Positions 16,598 through 25,318 are shown, numbered from the stretch's first letter. The stretch: DNA of 64,000 nucleotides from Streptomyces sp. DG1A-41 (GCF_037055355.1 NZ_CP146350.1:3929001-3993000), one strand, 5' to 3'. Made by a program: numbers and translations. The notes: a model not told the origin generated them from the sequence alone.

Positions 16598-17233
16598 ATG
16601 GCCCCCATACGCGGCTGGTCCCTGACCGGCCCCCTCCCGGAAATCCACGGCCGCGGCCTCCGTCTGCGCCCCTGGGACGCCACGTCCGGCTCCGACGTCG
16701 AGACATGGCTGCGCGGCCTGCGGGACCCGGAATTCCAGCGCTGGAACACCCCGCTGAGGCCGGTCACGGACCGGACGAGCGCCCAGGAGTCGCTGCGCGC
16801 GCGGGCACAGAGCGCGGCGGAGGGCACGTCCATGTCGTTCCGTGTCGCGGACGCCCGCAGTGACACGGCACTGGGCCACATCGGCGTCAACGAGATCAAG
16901 TACCACCTGAAGGTCGCCCGCGTCGGCTACTGGGTGCTCCCCGAGGCCCGCGGCCAGGGCGTCGCCACCCGGGCCCTTCTGCTCGCCGCCCACTGGGCCT
17001 TCACCGAACTCGGCCTGCACCGGCTGGAACTGGACCATTCCGTCGGCCACGACGTCTCGTGCCGGATCGCCGGGCGGTGCGGATTCGCGTACGAGGGAAC
17101 CCTGCGCGGGGCGATCTTCGAGGAGGGCCGGCACGACGCGTTCCGGGACGCCCACCTGCACGCCCGGCTGGCGACGGATCCGGAACCAAGAAAGGCTTCG
17201 GAGCCAGGTGCGGGACGAGAGGCCGGGGCGTAA
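16598..17233 (+). CDS. GNAT family N-acetyltransferase
   Basis: A 211-residue acetyltransferase of the RimJ/RimL-like subgroup. It has LRLRPWDA at the N-terminus, ALGHIGVNEIKYHLKVARVGYWV as the central beta-sheet, and RGQGVATRALLLAAHWAF (~125) as the acetyl-CoA pyrophosphate-binding loop (RGxGxA). LHRLELDHSVGHDVSCRIAGRCGF then matches the N-terminal-acetyltransferase 'x-N-x-AS-x-RVAE-x-GF' region. Substrate unknown; protein N-termini or small molecules are both possible. ATG 16598 is chosen over a TTG 12 nt upstream. It is followed 40 bp on by a second, unrelated GNAT gene. Confidence 0.85.
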   Translation: MAPIRGWSLTGPLPEIHGRGLRLRPWDATSGSDVETWLRGLRDPEFQRWNTPLRPVTDRTSAQESLRARAQSAAEGTSMSFRVADARSDTALGHIGVNEIKYHLKVARVGYWVLPEARGQGVATRALLLAAHWAFTELGLHRLELDHSVGHDVSCRIAGRCGFAYEGTLRGAIFEEGRHDAFRDAHLHARLATDPEPRKASEPGAGREAGA

Positions 17234-17273
17234 TTCGGAGGTGCGGGCCGGAGCGCACGCGGCACGATGGGGC

Positions 17274-18149
17274 ATGCGCACCGACGGCTGGCACCTCACC
17301 CAGGACCTCGACGCCTTCCTGACCCGAGCCGGCGCCTTCCTCCACTCCCGACCGGCTCTCCACACCCTCCCATTGGCCGTGACGGAGAACCTGCGTACCC
17401 GCGGCCGGCACATCTACGGCGACGGAGTACCGGAGTTCGGCGCGCTGGAACGCGACGGCGTGGTCCGGGCGACGTTCTTCCGCACACCACCGCACCGGCT
17501 GAACCTCACCGCCCTGACGGCCGGGGAAGCCGATGCGCTGGCCGCACGGCTGGCCGCCCGCGGGCAACGTCTGCCCGGCGTGCAGGCCGACCGCGACACC
17601 GCCACGGCCTTCGCCGAGGCCTGGCAGCGGCACACGGGCGCCACGGCCACCCTCCGAGAGCGCAATCGGCTCTACCGGCTCGGCACCCTGACCGTGCCCG
17701 GTCCCCTGCCGCCCGGCGGTCCCCGCATCGCCGGTGAGGCGGACCGGCAGCAACTCGTCCGCTGGCACGACGAGTTCGTCGCAGCCGTCGGCTCGGGCGT
17801 CTTCCGGGACGCCGCCGAGTGGGCGGACGCCCGCATCGCGCAGGGCGGCATCACGTTCTGGGAGACCCCCGACGGCACCCCCGCCGCCATGGCCGGAACG
17901 ACCCCCCAGGTCGCCGGCCAGATCCGCGTCGCCCCCGTCTACACCCCGCCCCGCCTCCGCGGCCGAGGCTACGCGGGCGCCGCCACGGCCGAGGTCAGCC
18001 GCGCCGCCCTGGCCGCCGGGGCGCAGGAGGTGCTCCTCTTCACGGACCTGTCGAACCCGACCAGCAACGGCCTGTACCAGCGGATCGGGTACCGGCCTGT
18101 GGCGGACTTCGCGGTGTACGACTTCACAGGGCAGTCCGCGCCCGCTTGA
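17274..18149 (+). CDS. GNAT family N-acetyltransferase
   Basis: A 291-residue protein. The N-terminal ~130 residues (WHLTQDLDAFLTRAGAFLHS onward) form a degenerate GNAT-like half, and the C-terminal ~150 residues hold the active GNAT domain. Acetyl-CoA loop: RLRGRGYAGAATAEVSRAAL (~225-244). The last strands read EVLLFTDLSNPTSNGLYQRIGYRPVADF, typical of the 'N-x2-S-x2-LY-x3-G(F/Y)' motif. It is probably transcribed with the preceding gene or from the short gap between them. The acetylated substrate is not predictable. Confidence 0.85.
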   Translation: MRTDGWHLTQDLDAFLTRAGAFLHSRPALHTLPLAVTENLRTRGRHIYGDGVPEFGALERDGVVRATFFRTPPHRLNLTALTAGEADALAARLAARGQRLPGVQADRDTATAFAEAWQRHTGATATLRERNRLYRLGTLTVPGPLPPGGPRIAGEADRQQLVRWHDEFVAAVGSGVFRDAAEWADARIAQGGITFWETPDGTPAAMAGTTPQVAGQIRVAPVYTPPRLRGRGYAGAATAEVSRAALAAGAQEVLLFTDLSNPTSNGLYQRIGYRPVADFAVYDFTGQSAPA

Positions 18150-18151
18150 CC

Positions 18152-18179
18152 TTGACACAGTGGCAAGGCCTTCACTGTG
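18152..18179. promoter_or_regulatory. MerR-type promoter/operator for the HEAT-MerR operon
   Basis: TTGACA (18152-18157) overlaps the left arm of a perfect inverted repeat, CACAGTG (18156-18162) and CACTGTG (18173-18179), with 10 bp between the arms. It lies just upstream of a GAGGAGG ribosome site. MerR proteins bind such dyads between -35 and -10 of promoters with overlong spacers. The downstream MerR gene is the natural ligand. Confidence 0.65.
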
Positions 18180-18196
18180 GCGAGGAGGTGGTCCCG

Positions 18197-18865
18197 ATGA
18201 CGATGCCGGAACAGGACACGGATACGGTTCGAGGTCTCCGGGCGCTGGAGGACAGCCGTTCGTCCGTGCGGCTGCGGGCAGCGATGGCGGTCGGCACGGC
18301 CCCTGACCCACGGTTCATCGGCAAGCTCGTCGAACGATGCGCGATCGAGCCGGAGTTCTACGTCCGCGACATGCTGACGTGGGCGCTCACCCGCCACCCG
18401 GCATCGATGACGGTCCCCGGGCTTCTCGACGAACTCCGCTCGGAGCGTGCGCAGGCACGGAGCCAGGCGTTGCACACACTGTCCAAGATCGGGGACCGGC
18501 AGGCGTGGCCGGCGATCACACGGGCGCTGCTGACCGACTCCGACGACGAGGTGGCGCGGAGCGCCTGGCGGGCGGCGGTCGTACTCGTGCCCGAAGGTGA
18601 AGAGGCGGAACTGGCCGGGGTGCTGGCGACACAGCTCGGGCGAGGCGAGCGTGAGACACAGTTGAGCCTCAGCCGGGCGCTGATCGCACTCGGTGAGGGG
18701 ATCGCGCCGACCCTGCGCACGGCGACGGCGGATCCCGACCCTCGCGTGCGCGCGCACGCGGTCGCCACGGAACGGCTGTTGCGCGACCCGGATGCGGGAT
18801 TCGAGTTCGCGACCGAGGAGGCGAAGCGCGTCGTGGCCCTCGGCACGACCGGCCAGGAGGAGTGA
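18197..18865 (+). CDS. HEAT-repeat protein
   Basis: A 222-residue all-helical protein built from about five HEAT units, seen in repeats such as SVRLRAAMAVGTAPDPRFIGKL, ARSQALHTLSKIGDRQAWPAI and DPRVRAHAVATERLL. HEAT solenoids are protein- or ligand-binding scaffolds with no catalysis. ATG 18197 lies 8 nt after a strong GAGGAGG. It is the first gene of an operon whose second gene, six bases downstream, is a MerR regulator fused to HEAT repeats of the same kind. The pair probably forms one sensory unit. The upstream palindrome suggests control by that MerR protein. Confidence 0.8.
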   Translation: MTMPEQDTDTVRGLRALEDSRSSVRLRAAMAVGTAPDPRFIGKLVERCAIEPEFYVRDMLTWALTRHPASMTVPGLLDELRSERAQARSQALHTLSKIGDRQAWPAITRALLTDSDDEVARSAWRAAVVLVPEGEEAELAGVLATQLGRGERETQLSLSRALIALGEGIAPTLRTATADPDPRVRAHAVATERLLRDPDAGFEFATEEAKRVVALGTTGQEE

Positions 18866-18871
18866 CAGGCA

Positions 18872-19870
18872 GTGTTGATCGGTGATGTGGCACGGCGGTC
18901 CGGGGTCAGCGCCCGCATGCTCAGGCACTACGAATCGCTCGGCCTGGTGCGGCCGACGGGTCGTACCGGCGCCGGCTATCGCGAGTACTCCGGCGAGGAC
19001 ATCCGGCGGATCTTCCATATCGAGAGCCTGCGGTCGTTGGGGCTGTCGCTGCGTGACGTCGGGCGCGCGCTCGATGATCAGGGCTTCACGCCCGCAGAGC
19101 TCGTCGACGACCTCATCCGCCAGACGCGGGAACGCATCGCGGCCGAGACGGAGCTGCTGACGCGACTCAGCCGGATCGGTGCCGCGGAACCCGCCGGCTG
19201 GGAGGACGTCCTACAGATCGTCGCGCTGCTCCAGGCGCTGGGGTCGAAGAGCGCCGGGACGCGCCAGCGCGCGGCCTTGTCCTCGGTCGACGAGGTTCCG
19301 GTGGAAGCACTGGTCGAGGCGGCGCTGAGCGAGACGGACCCGAATGTCGCCGGAGCCCTTCGCTGGGCCTTGGCGCGATCGGGCGACGGCGGACTGGCAC
19401 TGCTGGCGGAGGGCCTCGGCGCACCGGAAGCCGAGGTGCGCAAACGTGCCGTCCAGTCCATCGCCGAGATTCCGAACGACAAGGCCACCGCACTGCTGCG
19501 GGACGCACTCGCGCACCCCGACCTCGTGGTCCGCAGGTATGCGGCTCTGGCGCTCGGGGCACGTGGCGTGGCCGACGCGGTCCCGACGCTCATCGACATG
19601 ATCGTCGAGGAGACGAACGACATCGACGCGGCCGACGCGCTGAGCGCGCTGGCGGATGATTGCGCGTCGGCGGATCAGATCGCTGCCAGGCTCGTCGACT
19701 GCCTCGCCCCCGGCACCGTCGACTCGTCCGCGCGTCGACGGCTGGCACAGGCGCTCGCCGACATCCCGGGCATCACGGCGTCACGTGCCCTCGCAGAGCT
19801 GTCACATGACGAGGACCGTGCCGTTGCGCTGACCGCGACATACATTCTCGGGATCCGCGACGCGAGATGA
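18872..19870 (+). CDS. MerR family regulator fused to HEAT repeats
   Basis: A 332-residue fusion. Residues 1-70 are a MerR winged HTH (LIGDVARRSGVSARMLRHYE, then GYREYSGEDIRRIFHIESL), and ~70-105 the dimerisation coiled coil (DDLIRQTRERIAAETELLTR). Residues ~125-332 are HEAT repeats, e.g. DPNVAGALRWALARSGDGGL, EVRKRAVQSIAEIPNDKAT and DLVVRRYAALALGARGVAD. Classical MerR effector domains are small; here a solenoid replaces them, so the signal may be a protein or a large ligand. GTG 18872 is the start. It is coupled to the HEAT protein upstream and probably controls the shared promoter at 18152. Confidence 0.88.
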   Translation: MLIGDVARRSGVSARMLRHYESLGLVRPTGRTGAGYREYSGEDIRRIFHIESLRSLGLSLRDVGRALDDQGFTPAELVDDLIRQTRERIAAETELLTRLSRIGAAEPAGWEDVLQIVALLQALGSKSAGTRQRAALSSVDEVPVEALVEAALSETDPNVAGALRWALARSGDGGLALLAEGLGAPEAEVRKRAVQSIAEIPNDKATALLRDALAHPDLVVRRYAALALGARGVADAVPTLIDMIVEETNDIDAADALSALADDCASADQIAARLVDCLAPGTVDSSARRRLAQALADIPGITASRALAELSHDEDRAVALTATYILGIRDAR

Positions 19871-19923
19871 CGGAACGTCCGATCCGGGTCTCCCCGGGCG
19901 ACACCGCGGAACCTCAAGTCCCT

Positions 19924-20589
19924 TCAAGGCCACAGCAGTTCCCGGGTCCACCCTTCCTCCGTGCTCCGGTAGCGGAGTCGTACGTGCCGCCGTGCCGCGT
20001 CTCCCTGGAAGAACTCCACCTCCTCCGGCCGCAGCCGGTACAAGGTCCAGGACGGTACGGGAGCCTCCGGCTCACTCCGCGCCCGCTCCCACGCCGACTC
20101 CGAGGCCCGTGCCAACTCCTCCACCGAGCCCAGGATCTCGCTCTGGCGGCCGGTCAGCGCCGCGGCCAGCGCGCCCGTCGAGCGGGCGTGCAGGTCGCCC
20201 TGGGCCTCCTCGGACGGGGCCGCCGACACCGGGCCGCGGACCCGTACCTGCCGGCCGAGGACCGGCCAGTACAAGCCGAGGGCGGCGTACGGGCGGGCCG
20301 CGAGATGGCGGCCCTTGCGGCTGCCGGCGTGGGACGCGAAGGACCAGCCGGTCTCATCCGCGCCGTGCAGCATGACGATCCGTACGTCGGGCAGGCCGGA
20401 CTCGTCGGAGGTCGCCAGCGACATCGTGTGCGGCTCGGTCTGCCCGGCCGCCACCGCCGCCGCGAACCACTCGGTGAAGAGGGGCAGCGGGGCGGCGGGG
20501 GCGGTCGTGGGGTCGAAGGAGGGGAGTCGCGTGACCTGCGGGTCCCAGACCCGCAGGGACCTCAGCAGCTCGTGAAGATCCGTTGCCAT
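19924..20589 (-). CDS. Pyridoxamine 5'-phosphate oxidase family protein (PdxH-like)
   Basis: A 221-residue split-barrel flavoprotein. The FMN-binding segment VRIVMLHGADETGWSFASHAGSRKG (split here as VRIVMLHGADETGWSF and ASHAGSRKG) corresponds to the PdxH 'R-x-V-L-K ... Y-x-N-x2-S-x-K' region. RQVRVRGPVS and the C-terminal WTLYRLRPEEVEFFQG, RLRYR segments also match PdxH. PdxH oxidises PNP/PMP to PLP using FMN and oxygen. The protein starts at the second methionine (20589), where homology begins. The downstream PPOX-family gene is convergent-neutral on the same strand, 26 bp away. True PdxH activity is likely but a paralogous oxidase is possible. Confidence 0.75.
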   Translation of the reverse strand: MATDLHELLRSLRVWDPQVTRLPSFDPTTAPAAPLPLFTEWFAAAVAAGQTEPHTMSLATSDESGLPDVRIVMLHGADETGWSFASHAGSRKGRHLAARPYAALGLYWPVLGRQVRVRGPVSAAPSEEAQGDLHARSTGALAAALTGRQSEILGSVEELARASESAWERARSEPEAPVPSWTLYRLRPEEVEFFQGDAARRHVRLRYRSTEEGWTRELLWP

Positions 20590-20615
20590 CCCCCGATTGT
20601 CACCCGGAGCGCTCC

Positions 20616-21041
20616 TCACACCTGCCCGAGGTCCGACGACACCCACCGCTCCGGCCGCATCCGCAGCACCAGCTGGTCTCCGTGGTTCTTCCAGGAGAAG
20701 TCGACGTAGTCGTCGACCTTGTCGGCCGGCAGATAGCGCGCCGACATCTCACGGAGCTGGTCGAGGGTGGCGGGGGCCGTGTCGACGACCGGGCCCTCGA
20801 CCGACACGTACCGGATCGTCGGCTCGAGCCGGTCCACCATCAGCGAGAACCGGCCTGCCGCGCTGATCAGTCCGTACTTGCGGGAGTCGAGGGCGGTCAG
20901 GATCCATGTGTCGCCGCCGGGCTCGTACTGGTACCAGATTGGCACGGTCAGCGGCGCGCGGCCCGGCCCCGCGTCGACCGCCAGTGCGGCGATGTGCGGC
21001 TCGGCCAGGAACTGTTCGCGCTCTTCGCGGGTCAGGGCCAT
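20616..21041 (-). CDS. PPOX-class (F420/FMN split-barrel) protein
   Basis: A 141-residue single-domain split-barrel protein: MALTREEREQFLAEPHIAAL, then VPIWYQYEPGGDTWILTALD and RFSLMVDRLEPTIRYVSVEG. These match actinobacterial pyridoxamine-5'-phosphate-oxidase-family proteins that bind F420 or FMN and reduce small molecules or serve as cofactor carriers. It is upstream of, and same-strand with, the PdxH-like gene, so the two may be co-transcribed. Length is typical for the family. Cofactor and substrate cannot be read from sequence. Confidence 0.82.
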   Translation of the reverse strand: MALTREEREQFLAEPHIAALAVDAGPGRAPLTVPIWYQYEPGGDTWILTALDSRKYGLISAAGRFSLMVDRLEPTIRYVSVEGPVVDTAPATLDQLREMSARYLPADKVDDYVDFSWKNHGDQLVLRMRPERWVSSDLGQV

Positions 21042-21209
21042 GTCGGTCTCCTTCGCAGGGGCCGTTCCGTCTCCATCGCGTCATCTCAACACCGGTTCTA
21101 CGCCCGGGTGTTCCTTCGCCGAGCGCGGCCGTGAGGGCCGGTCGTGCGCAACCGGAGGAAGTCGCCTGTGAGTTCACCGTGAAACTGTGCGTCACCCATG
21201 AATGGGACG

Positions 21210-21245
21210 GAATTGTTGGCAATTCTGTCGGCCACTTACTACGTT
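21210..21245 (+). promoter_or_regulatory. Putative promoter with palindrome upstream of the tannase-like gene
   Basis: A perfect inverted repeat GAATTG-TTGG-CAATTC (21210-21225) overlaps a -35-like TTGGCA (21216-21221). An 18-bp spacer leads to TACGTT (21240-21245). The coding start is at 21291. The AT-rich palindrome is unusual for the region and looks like an operator. Confidence 0.45.
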
Positions 21246-21290
21246 CACTACCGCAAGCCGGGACCAGCAGCAGTACGAAGAGGTGGCAAC

Positions 21291-22922
21291 GTGAAGCACA
21301 GGGCAGTCAGGCGCAGGAGCGTCATGTTGGGGCTCGGGGCGACCGCCGGTGTCGCCGCTGTCGGCGGGATCGCCCTGAGCGCGCAGGCGTCGAGCGGGAC
21401 GGGTGCTGCCAGCGGCTCGGCGTCCGCCTCCCGCGGCCTGGTCTTCGACGAGGACGGCTACACGACCCTCTCCACGACCATCGCGGACGCGAACGGCGAC
21501 GACCACGAGGTGACCTACCGCTTCTGGAAGGCCGTCACCTATGTCGCCGAGCCGGTCGACGAGACGTACCAGAGCCTGAACGTCAGCGTGCCCGTGAAGA
21601 TCGACGGCAGGTCCGTCGACGCGAGCGGCGCGCCCATCCTCTTCGCCAACTCCGTCGGCGGCTACATGCCCTCGTCCGTGGCGGACGCCACCGGCGTGGG
21701 CGGTGGCGGGATGACCGGCACCCCCGGTGGCGCCGCGTCACCGAGCGCCTCCGCGAGCGGCTCGGGCGAGGTGCAGTCCGGCGGCAACGGGATGGTGGAC
21801 GCCCAGGGCGGGATGGTCAGTCTGCCGAAGCTGGCGCTGGCCGCGGGGTACGTGGTCGTGGAGCCGGGCGCCCGCGGCCGGACGCTGAAGAACTCCGCCG
21901 GCGAGTACTACGGCACCGCCCCGGCCGCGATCGTCGACCTGAAGGCAGCCGTCCGCTACGTCCGCGCCAACAAGGGCCGTATCCCGGGCGACACCGACCG
22001 GATCGTCTCCTCCGGCACCAGCGCGGGCGGCGCCCTGTCCGCGCTGCTCGGCGCCTCCGGCGACAGCCCCCTCTACGACACCTACCTGAAGGAACTCGGC
22101 GCTGCCGACGCCTCCGACGCCATCTTCGCCACCGGCGCCTGGTGCCCGATCACCGACCTGGAGCACGCCGACGGCGCCTACGAGTGGAACTGGGGCACCA
22201 ACGTCACCCAGGGCACCGGCAAGGTCGTCGACCAGACGGTGTCGAAGGAACTCGTCGCGCAGTTCGCCGAGTACCAGGCCTCCCTCCGGCTGCGCGGCCT
22301 GAACGGCTTCGGCACGCTCACCGCCCGCAACTACGACACGTACCTGCTCAAGCAGTACCTGGAGCCCTCGGCCACGACCTACCTCACGTCCCTGTCGGAG
22401 TCCGACCGCGCCTCCTACCTGGCCGAGAACGCCTTCATCACCTGGAAGAACGGCAAGGCCGGCTTCACCTGGGCCGACTTCCTCACCCACGTCGGCGCCC
22501 GCAAGAAGACCACCCCGGCCTTCGACGCCTTCGACCTGTCCGCGGGCGAGAACAACCTCTTCGGCACGGGCACCACCGAGAAGCGCCACTTCACCGCGTA
22601 CAGCCTGAAGCACGACACCACCGGCGCCACCGGCAAGCGGCTCGACGGCGACATCCCGGCGAAGCTGCGGCTGATGAACCCGATGCCCTTCCTGACCGGG
22701 TCCCGGCCGAACGCCCACCGCACCAAGCACTGGTGGATCCGCCTCGGCACCAAGGACTCCGACACCTCGCACACCGTCTCCGCCAACCTCGCCGCCGCCG
22801 CAGCCGCGCTGGGCGACGAGGTCAGCCACCTCTACTACTGGGACGAGGGACACGGCGCGAACACCGACCCGGGCGACTTCATCCGGTGGATCGCCAAGGT
22901 GACCGGCTACCGCGCCCGGTAG
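21291..22922 (+). CDS. Secreted tannase-like alpha/beta hydrolase (subtype B tannase family)
   Basis: A 543-residue exported enzyme. The N-terminus has a twin-arginine-type signal (RRRSVMLGLGATAGVAAVGG, then an Ala-rich stretch to ~residue 40). A nucleophile elbow, SSGTSAGGALSALLGASG, lies near residue 245 with the Ser in GTSAG. The final residues hold a candidate catalytic His in WDEGHGANTDPGDF. This layout resembles bacterial tannases/feruloyl esterases, which cleave galloyl or related esters from plant material. A Gly/Ser-rich insertion (GGGGMTGTPGGAASPSASAS) sits near residue 140. GTG 21291 has a GAGG ribosome site. It is transcribed alone and ends in a strong hairpin. Ester hydrolysis is likely; tannic substrates are less certain. 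Confidence 0.75.
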   Translation: MKHRAVRRRSVMLGLGATAGVAAVGGIALSAQASSGTGAASGSASASRGLVFDEDGYTTLSTTIADANGDDHEVTYRFWKAVTYVAEPVDETYQSLNVSVPVKIDGRSVDASGAPILFANSVGGYMPSSVADATGVGGGGMTGTPGGAASPSASASGSGEVQSGGNGMVDAQGGMVSLPKLALAAGYVVVEPGARGRTLKNSAGEYYGTAPAAIVDLKAAVRYVRANKGRIPGDTDRIVSSGTSAGGALSALLGASGDSPLYDTYLKELGAADASDAIFATGAWCPITDLEHADGAYEWNWGTNVTQGTGKVVDQTVSKELVAQFAEYQASLRLRGLNGFGTLTARNYDTYLLKQYLEPSATTYLTSLSESDRASYLAENAFITWKNGKAGFTWADFLTHVGARKKTTPAFDAFDLSAGENNLFGTGTTEKRHFTAYSLKHDTTGATGKRLDGDIPAKLRLMNPMPFLTGSRPNAHRTKHWWIRLGTKDSDTSHTVSANLAAAAAALGDEVSHLYYWDEGHGANTDPGDFIRWIAKVTGYRAR

Positions 22923-22934
22923 CCCACACAGGAC

Positions 22935-22972
22935 CGCGGCCTCCGACCTGCCCGTCGGCGTCGGAGGCCGCG
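22935..22972 (+). terminator. Strong hairpin terminator after the tannase-like gene
   Basis: A 13-bp perfect inverted repeat (arms CGCGGCCTCCGAC at 22935-22947 and its complement at 22960-22972) with a 12-nt loop, 13 bp after the stop. There is no T tract, as is usual for Streptomyces terminators. Confidence 0.85.
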
Positions 22973-23134
22973 CCCCAGGCAGGAACGGTCCGTCAGCAAC
23001 GATCACCGGCTCGCCACAACCAGGCCCACTACGCCACCGGCTCCACCCCGTCCCCCTACAGCCGTGATCAATCCGAAACCAATTCCGGTCTTGACCGAGA
23101 CCCATCAAGCGAACTCGTGGCTACGCTCCCGCTC

Positions 23135-24334
23135 ATGGCCGACTCCACACCGCCCACACCCTCCTCCGCGCATCCCCCACCCGACCGCCCCGTCTACGTC
23201 ATCGGCGGCGGCCCCGGAGGTCTCTCCGCCGCGTACGCGCTGCGGGCCCGGGGCATACGGGCCGTCGTCCTGGAGAAGTCCGACCGCGTCGGGGCGTCCT
23301 GGCGAGGCCACTACGACCGGCTGCACCTGCACACCACCCGCCGCCTGTCGTCCCTGCCGGGGCTGCCGATGCCGCGCCGGTTCGGGCGGTGGGTGTCCCG
23401 GGACAACGTGGTGCGGTACCTGGAGAAGTACGCCGAGCACCACCGGCTCGAAGTCGTCACCGGCGTCGAGGTGTCCCGTATCGAGCGGGCACCCGACGGC
23501 ACGGGCTGGCTGCTGCACGCCACCGGGGGCCGGGAGCTGACCGGCGCGGCGGTCGTCGTCGCCACCGGCCACAACCACACGCCCCGCGTGCCCGACTGGC
23601 CCGGCCGCGACACCTACACCGGCGAGTTCCTGCACGCCTCCGCCTACCGCAACGCCGAGCCCTTCGCCCGACGAGAGGTCCTCGTCGTGGGCGCAGGCAA
23701 CACCGGAGCCGAGATCGCCGTCGACCTGGCGGACGGCGGCGCCCGGGTACGGCTGTCCATCCGCACCGTCCCGCACATCGTGCGCCGCTCGACCGCGGGC
23801 TGGGCCGCGCAGTACTCCGGCGTCATGGCACGGCACCTGCCGGTCGGCCTCGTCGACCGGATGGCCCGGCAGATGGGCAGACTGAGTGTGCCCGATCTGT
23901 CCGCCCACGGCCTGCCGCGCCCCGACACCGGCCTCTGCACCCGGGTCACCGAGGGCGCCATCCCCGTCCAGGACGTCGGCCTGATCGACGCTGTGCGCAA
24001 GGGCAGGGTGGAGGTCGTGGCCGCCGTGGAGGGCTTCGAGGACGGCAAGGTCCTGCTCGCCGACGGCACCCGCCTCTCCGCGGACGCCGTCGTCGCGGCC
24101 ACCGGCTACACCCGGGCCCTGGAGGGCCTCGTCGGCCACCTCGACGTACTCGACGCCCGCGGCAGGCCCGTCGCCCAGGGCCCCCGCAGCCCGCGGACCG
24201 CCCCCGGCCTGTACTTCACCGGCTTCACCAACCCGATCAGCGGCATGTTCCGCGAGATGGCGATCGACGCGGTGAAGATCGCGAAGGCCATCGCGCGGGA
24301 CGGTTCGGGGAGGGTGTCGCGACTGCCGGGTTAG
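23135..24334 (+). CDS. FAD/NAD(P)-binding flavin monooxygenase (YUCCA/BVMO-like)
   Basis: A 399-residue flavoprotein. The FAD motif is VIGGGPGGLSAAYALRARG (~18-36), with LEKSDRVGASWRGHYDRL as the FMO-type continuation. The second dinucleotide motif, VLVVGAGNTGAEIAVDLADG (~185-204), binds NADPH. Between them VVVATGHNHTPRVPDWPG matches the FMO 'ATG' linker. At the C-terminus, PGLYFTGFTNPISGMFRE resembles YUCCA-like enzymes. Such enzymes form a C4a-hydroperoxyflavin and oxygenate heteroatoms or carbonyls. ATG 23135 is chosen; GTG 23117 would add six residues. It stands alone, convergent with the EEP nuclease remnant. Confidence 0.85.
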   Translation: MADSTPPTPSSAHPPPDRPVYVIGGGPGGLSAAYALRARGIRAVVLEKSDRVGASWRGHYDRLHLHTTRRLSSLPGLPMPRRFGRWVSRDNVVRYLEKYAEHHRLEVVTGVEVSRIERAPDGTGWLLHATGGRELTGAAVVVATGHNHTPRVPDWPGRDTYTGEFLHASAYRNAEPFARREVLVVGAGNTGAEIAVDLADGGARVRLSIRTVPHIVRRSTAGWAAQYSGVMARHLPVGLVDRMARQMGRLSVPDLSAHGLPRPDTGLCTRVTEGAIPVQDVGLIDAVRKGRVEVVAAVEGFEDGKVLLADGTRLSADAVVAATGYTRALEGLVGHLDVLDARGRPVAQGPRSPRTAPGLYFTGFTNPISGMFREMAIDAVKIAKAIARDGSGRVSRLPG

Positions 24335-24364
24335 GCAGTTCGGCGCACCCGGCGTCCCGTGCCG

Positions 24365-25193
24365 TCACCTCCGCTCCTCCTGCCCCTCCCACCGGCCCGG
24401 AGGATGGCCGGGAAGCGTCTGGTCGGCCACCAGGCCGTAGTGGTCGCTCGCGTACACCCCGTCCACCGGCTGCACCAGGACTCGACGGCATGCGGAGACA
24501 TGCAGAGTGGGGCCGTGGGGACGGCACCGGAGCAGGATGTAGTCGATCCGACGCCTCGGGCATGTCACCCTGCCGTACGAGCGGGTTGGCAAGGCTGAAC
24601 GTGGGCCCCGGTTCCCCGGCGTGCACGGCCGGCCAGGTGTCCTGGAAGCAGATGCTCATGCCGTCGAGCAACTGGAGTGCCTGGAGGAACCGCAGGCTGG
24701 CAGCCTCGGGGGTCGCGTCGAAGTCGCCGAGCAGGACGGTGTGGCGCACGGGGCGCTCGGCGGTGACGCCGTCCACGAGCCGGGCGGTGGCGAGCGCCTG
24801 CACCTCCCGTTCGTGCTCGTAGCCGTAGGGCCGGCTCGGCTTGTGATGCACGACGAGGATCGTGCCGAAGGGTTCGGGAAGCCGTAGCTCGGCGGCGACG
24901 ACTCCGCACCAGCTGGTGTGCGCCGTGCGCTCGGTCACCTGGAGCGGGTCCGTCACGGTGTGCCCGAAAGGGCGGCGGGCAGCCAGTACGGCCCCCACAC
25001 CGTCAAAGGACCAGCGCGGATGGGGAACGACGTGCCGGCCTGCGTCGGCGAGGGTCGCCACGTCCTCGGGAGTGACTTCCTGGAGCGCGAGCACGTCCGG
25101 GTCCTGGCTCTGGATCTCCCTCGCCAGGACCGCCCGCCGGCTCGCGCCGTCGGCGTACTGCGGTGCCAGCACGTTCATGGTCATCAACCGCAT
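24365..25193 (-). pseudogene. Endonuclease/exonuclease/phosphatase family protein, frameshifted
   Basis: The first ~210 residues read well as an EEP-superfamily hydrolase: MTMNVLAPQYADG at the start, DPDVLALQEVTPEDV (the metal-binding Glu), VVHHKPSRPYG and VLLGDFDATPEA. After NPLVRQGDMP the frame becomes nonsense, while a different frame supplies the expected ending: RRRIDYILLR, then a Cys/Arg stretch and VYASDHYGLVADQTL, which contains the catalytic Asp-His. One extra base (or two missing) at the GGG of 24560-24562 explains the break. EEP proteins are Mg-dependent nucleases or phosphatases. The gene is inactive as written unless the indel is a sequencing error. It is divergent from the acyl-CoA ligase gene at 25319. 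Confidence 0.75.
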
Positions 25194-25272
25194 ACCGGCG
25201 CTCCCTCACTCTCACTCAGCGGAAACTTCGCTCGTCCACAACCATTCCTGACATCACGCCGGTTCGGATAAC

Positions 25273-25287
25273 CTGACAGAGCGTCAG
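25273..25287. promoter_or_regulatory. Acyl-CoA regulon operator, site D
   Basis: CTGACA-GAG-CGTCAG with one mismatch in the left arm, 31 bp upstream of the ADP-forming acyl-CoA ligase start. It belongs to the same set as sites A-G. Confidence 0.8.
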
Positions 25288-25318
25288 TTAACGCTGTCTC
25301 ACAGGAGCGGGCGGAACG

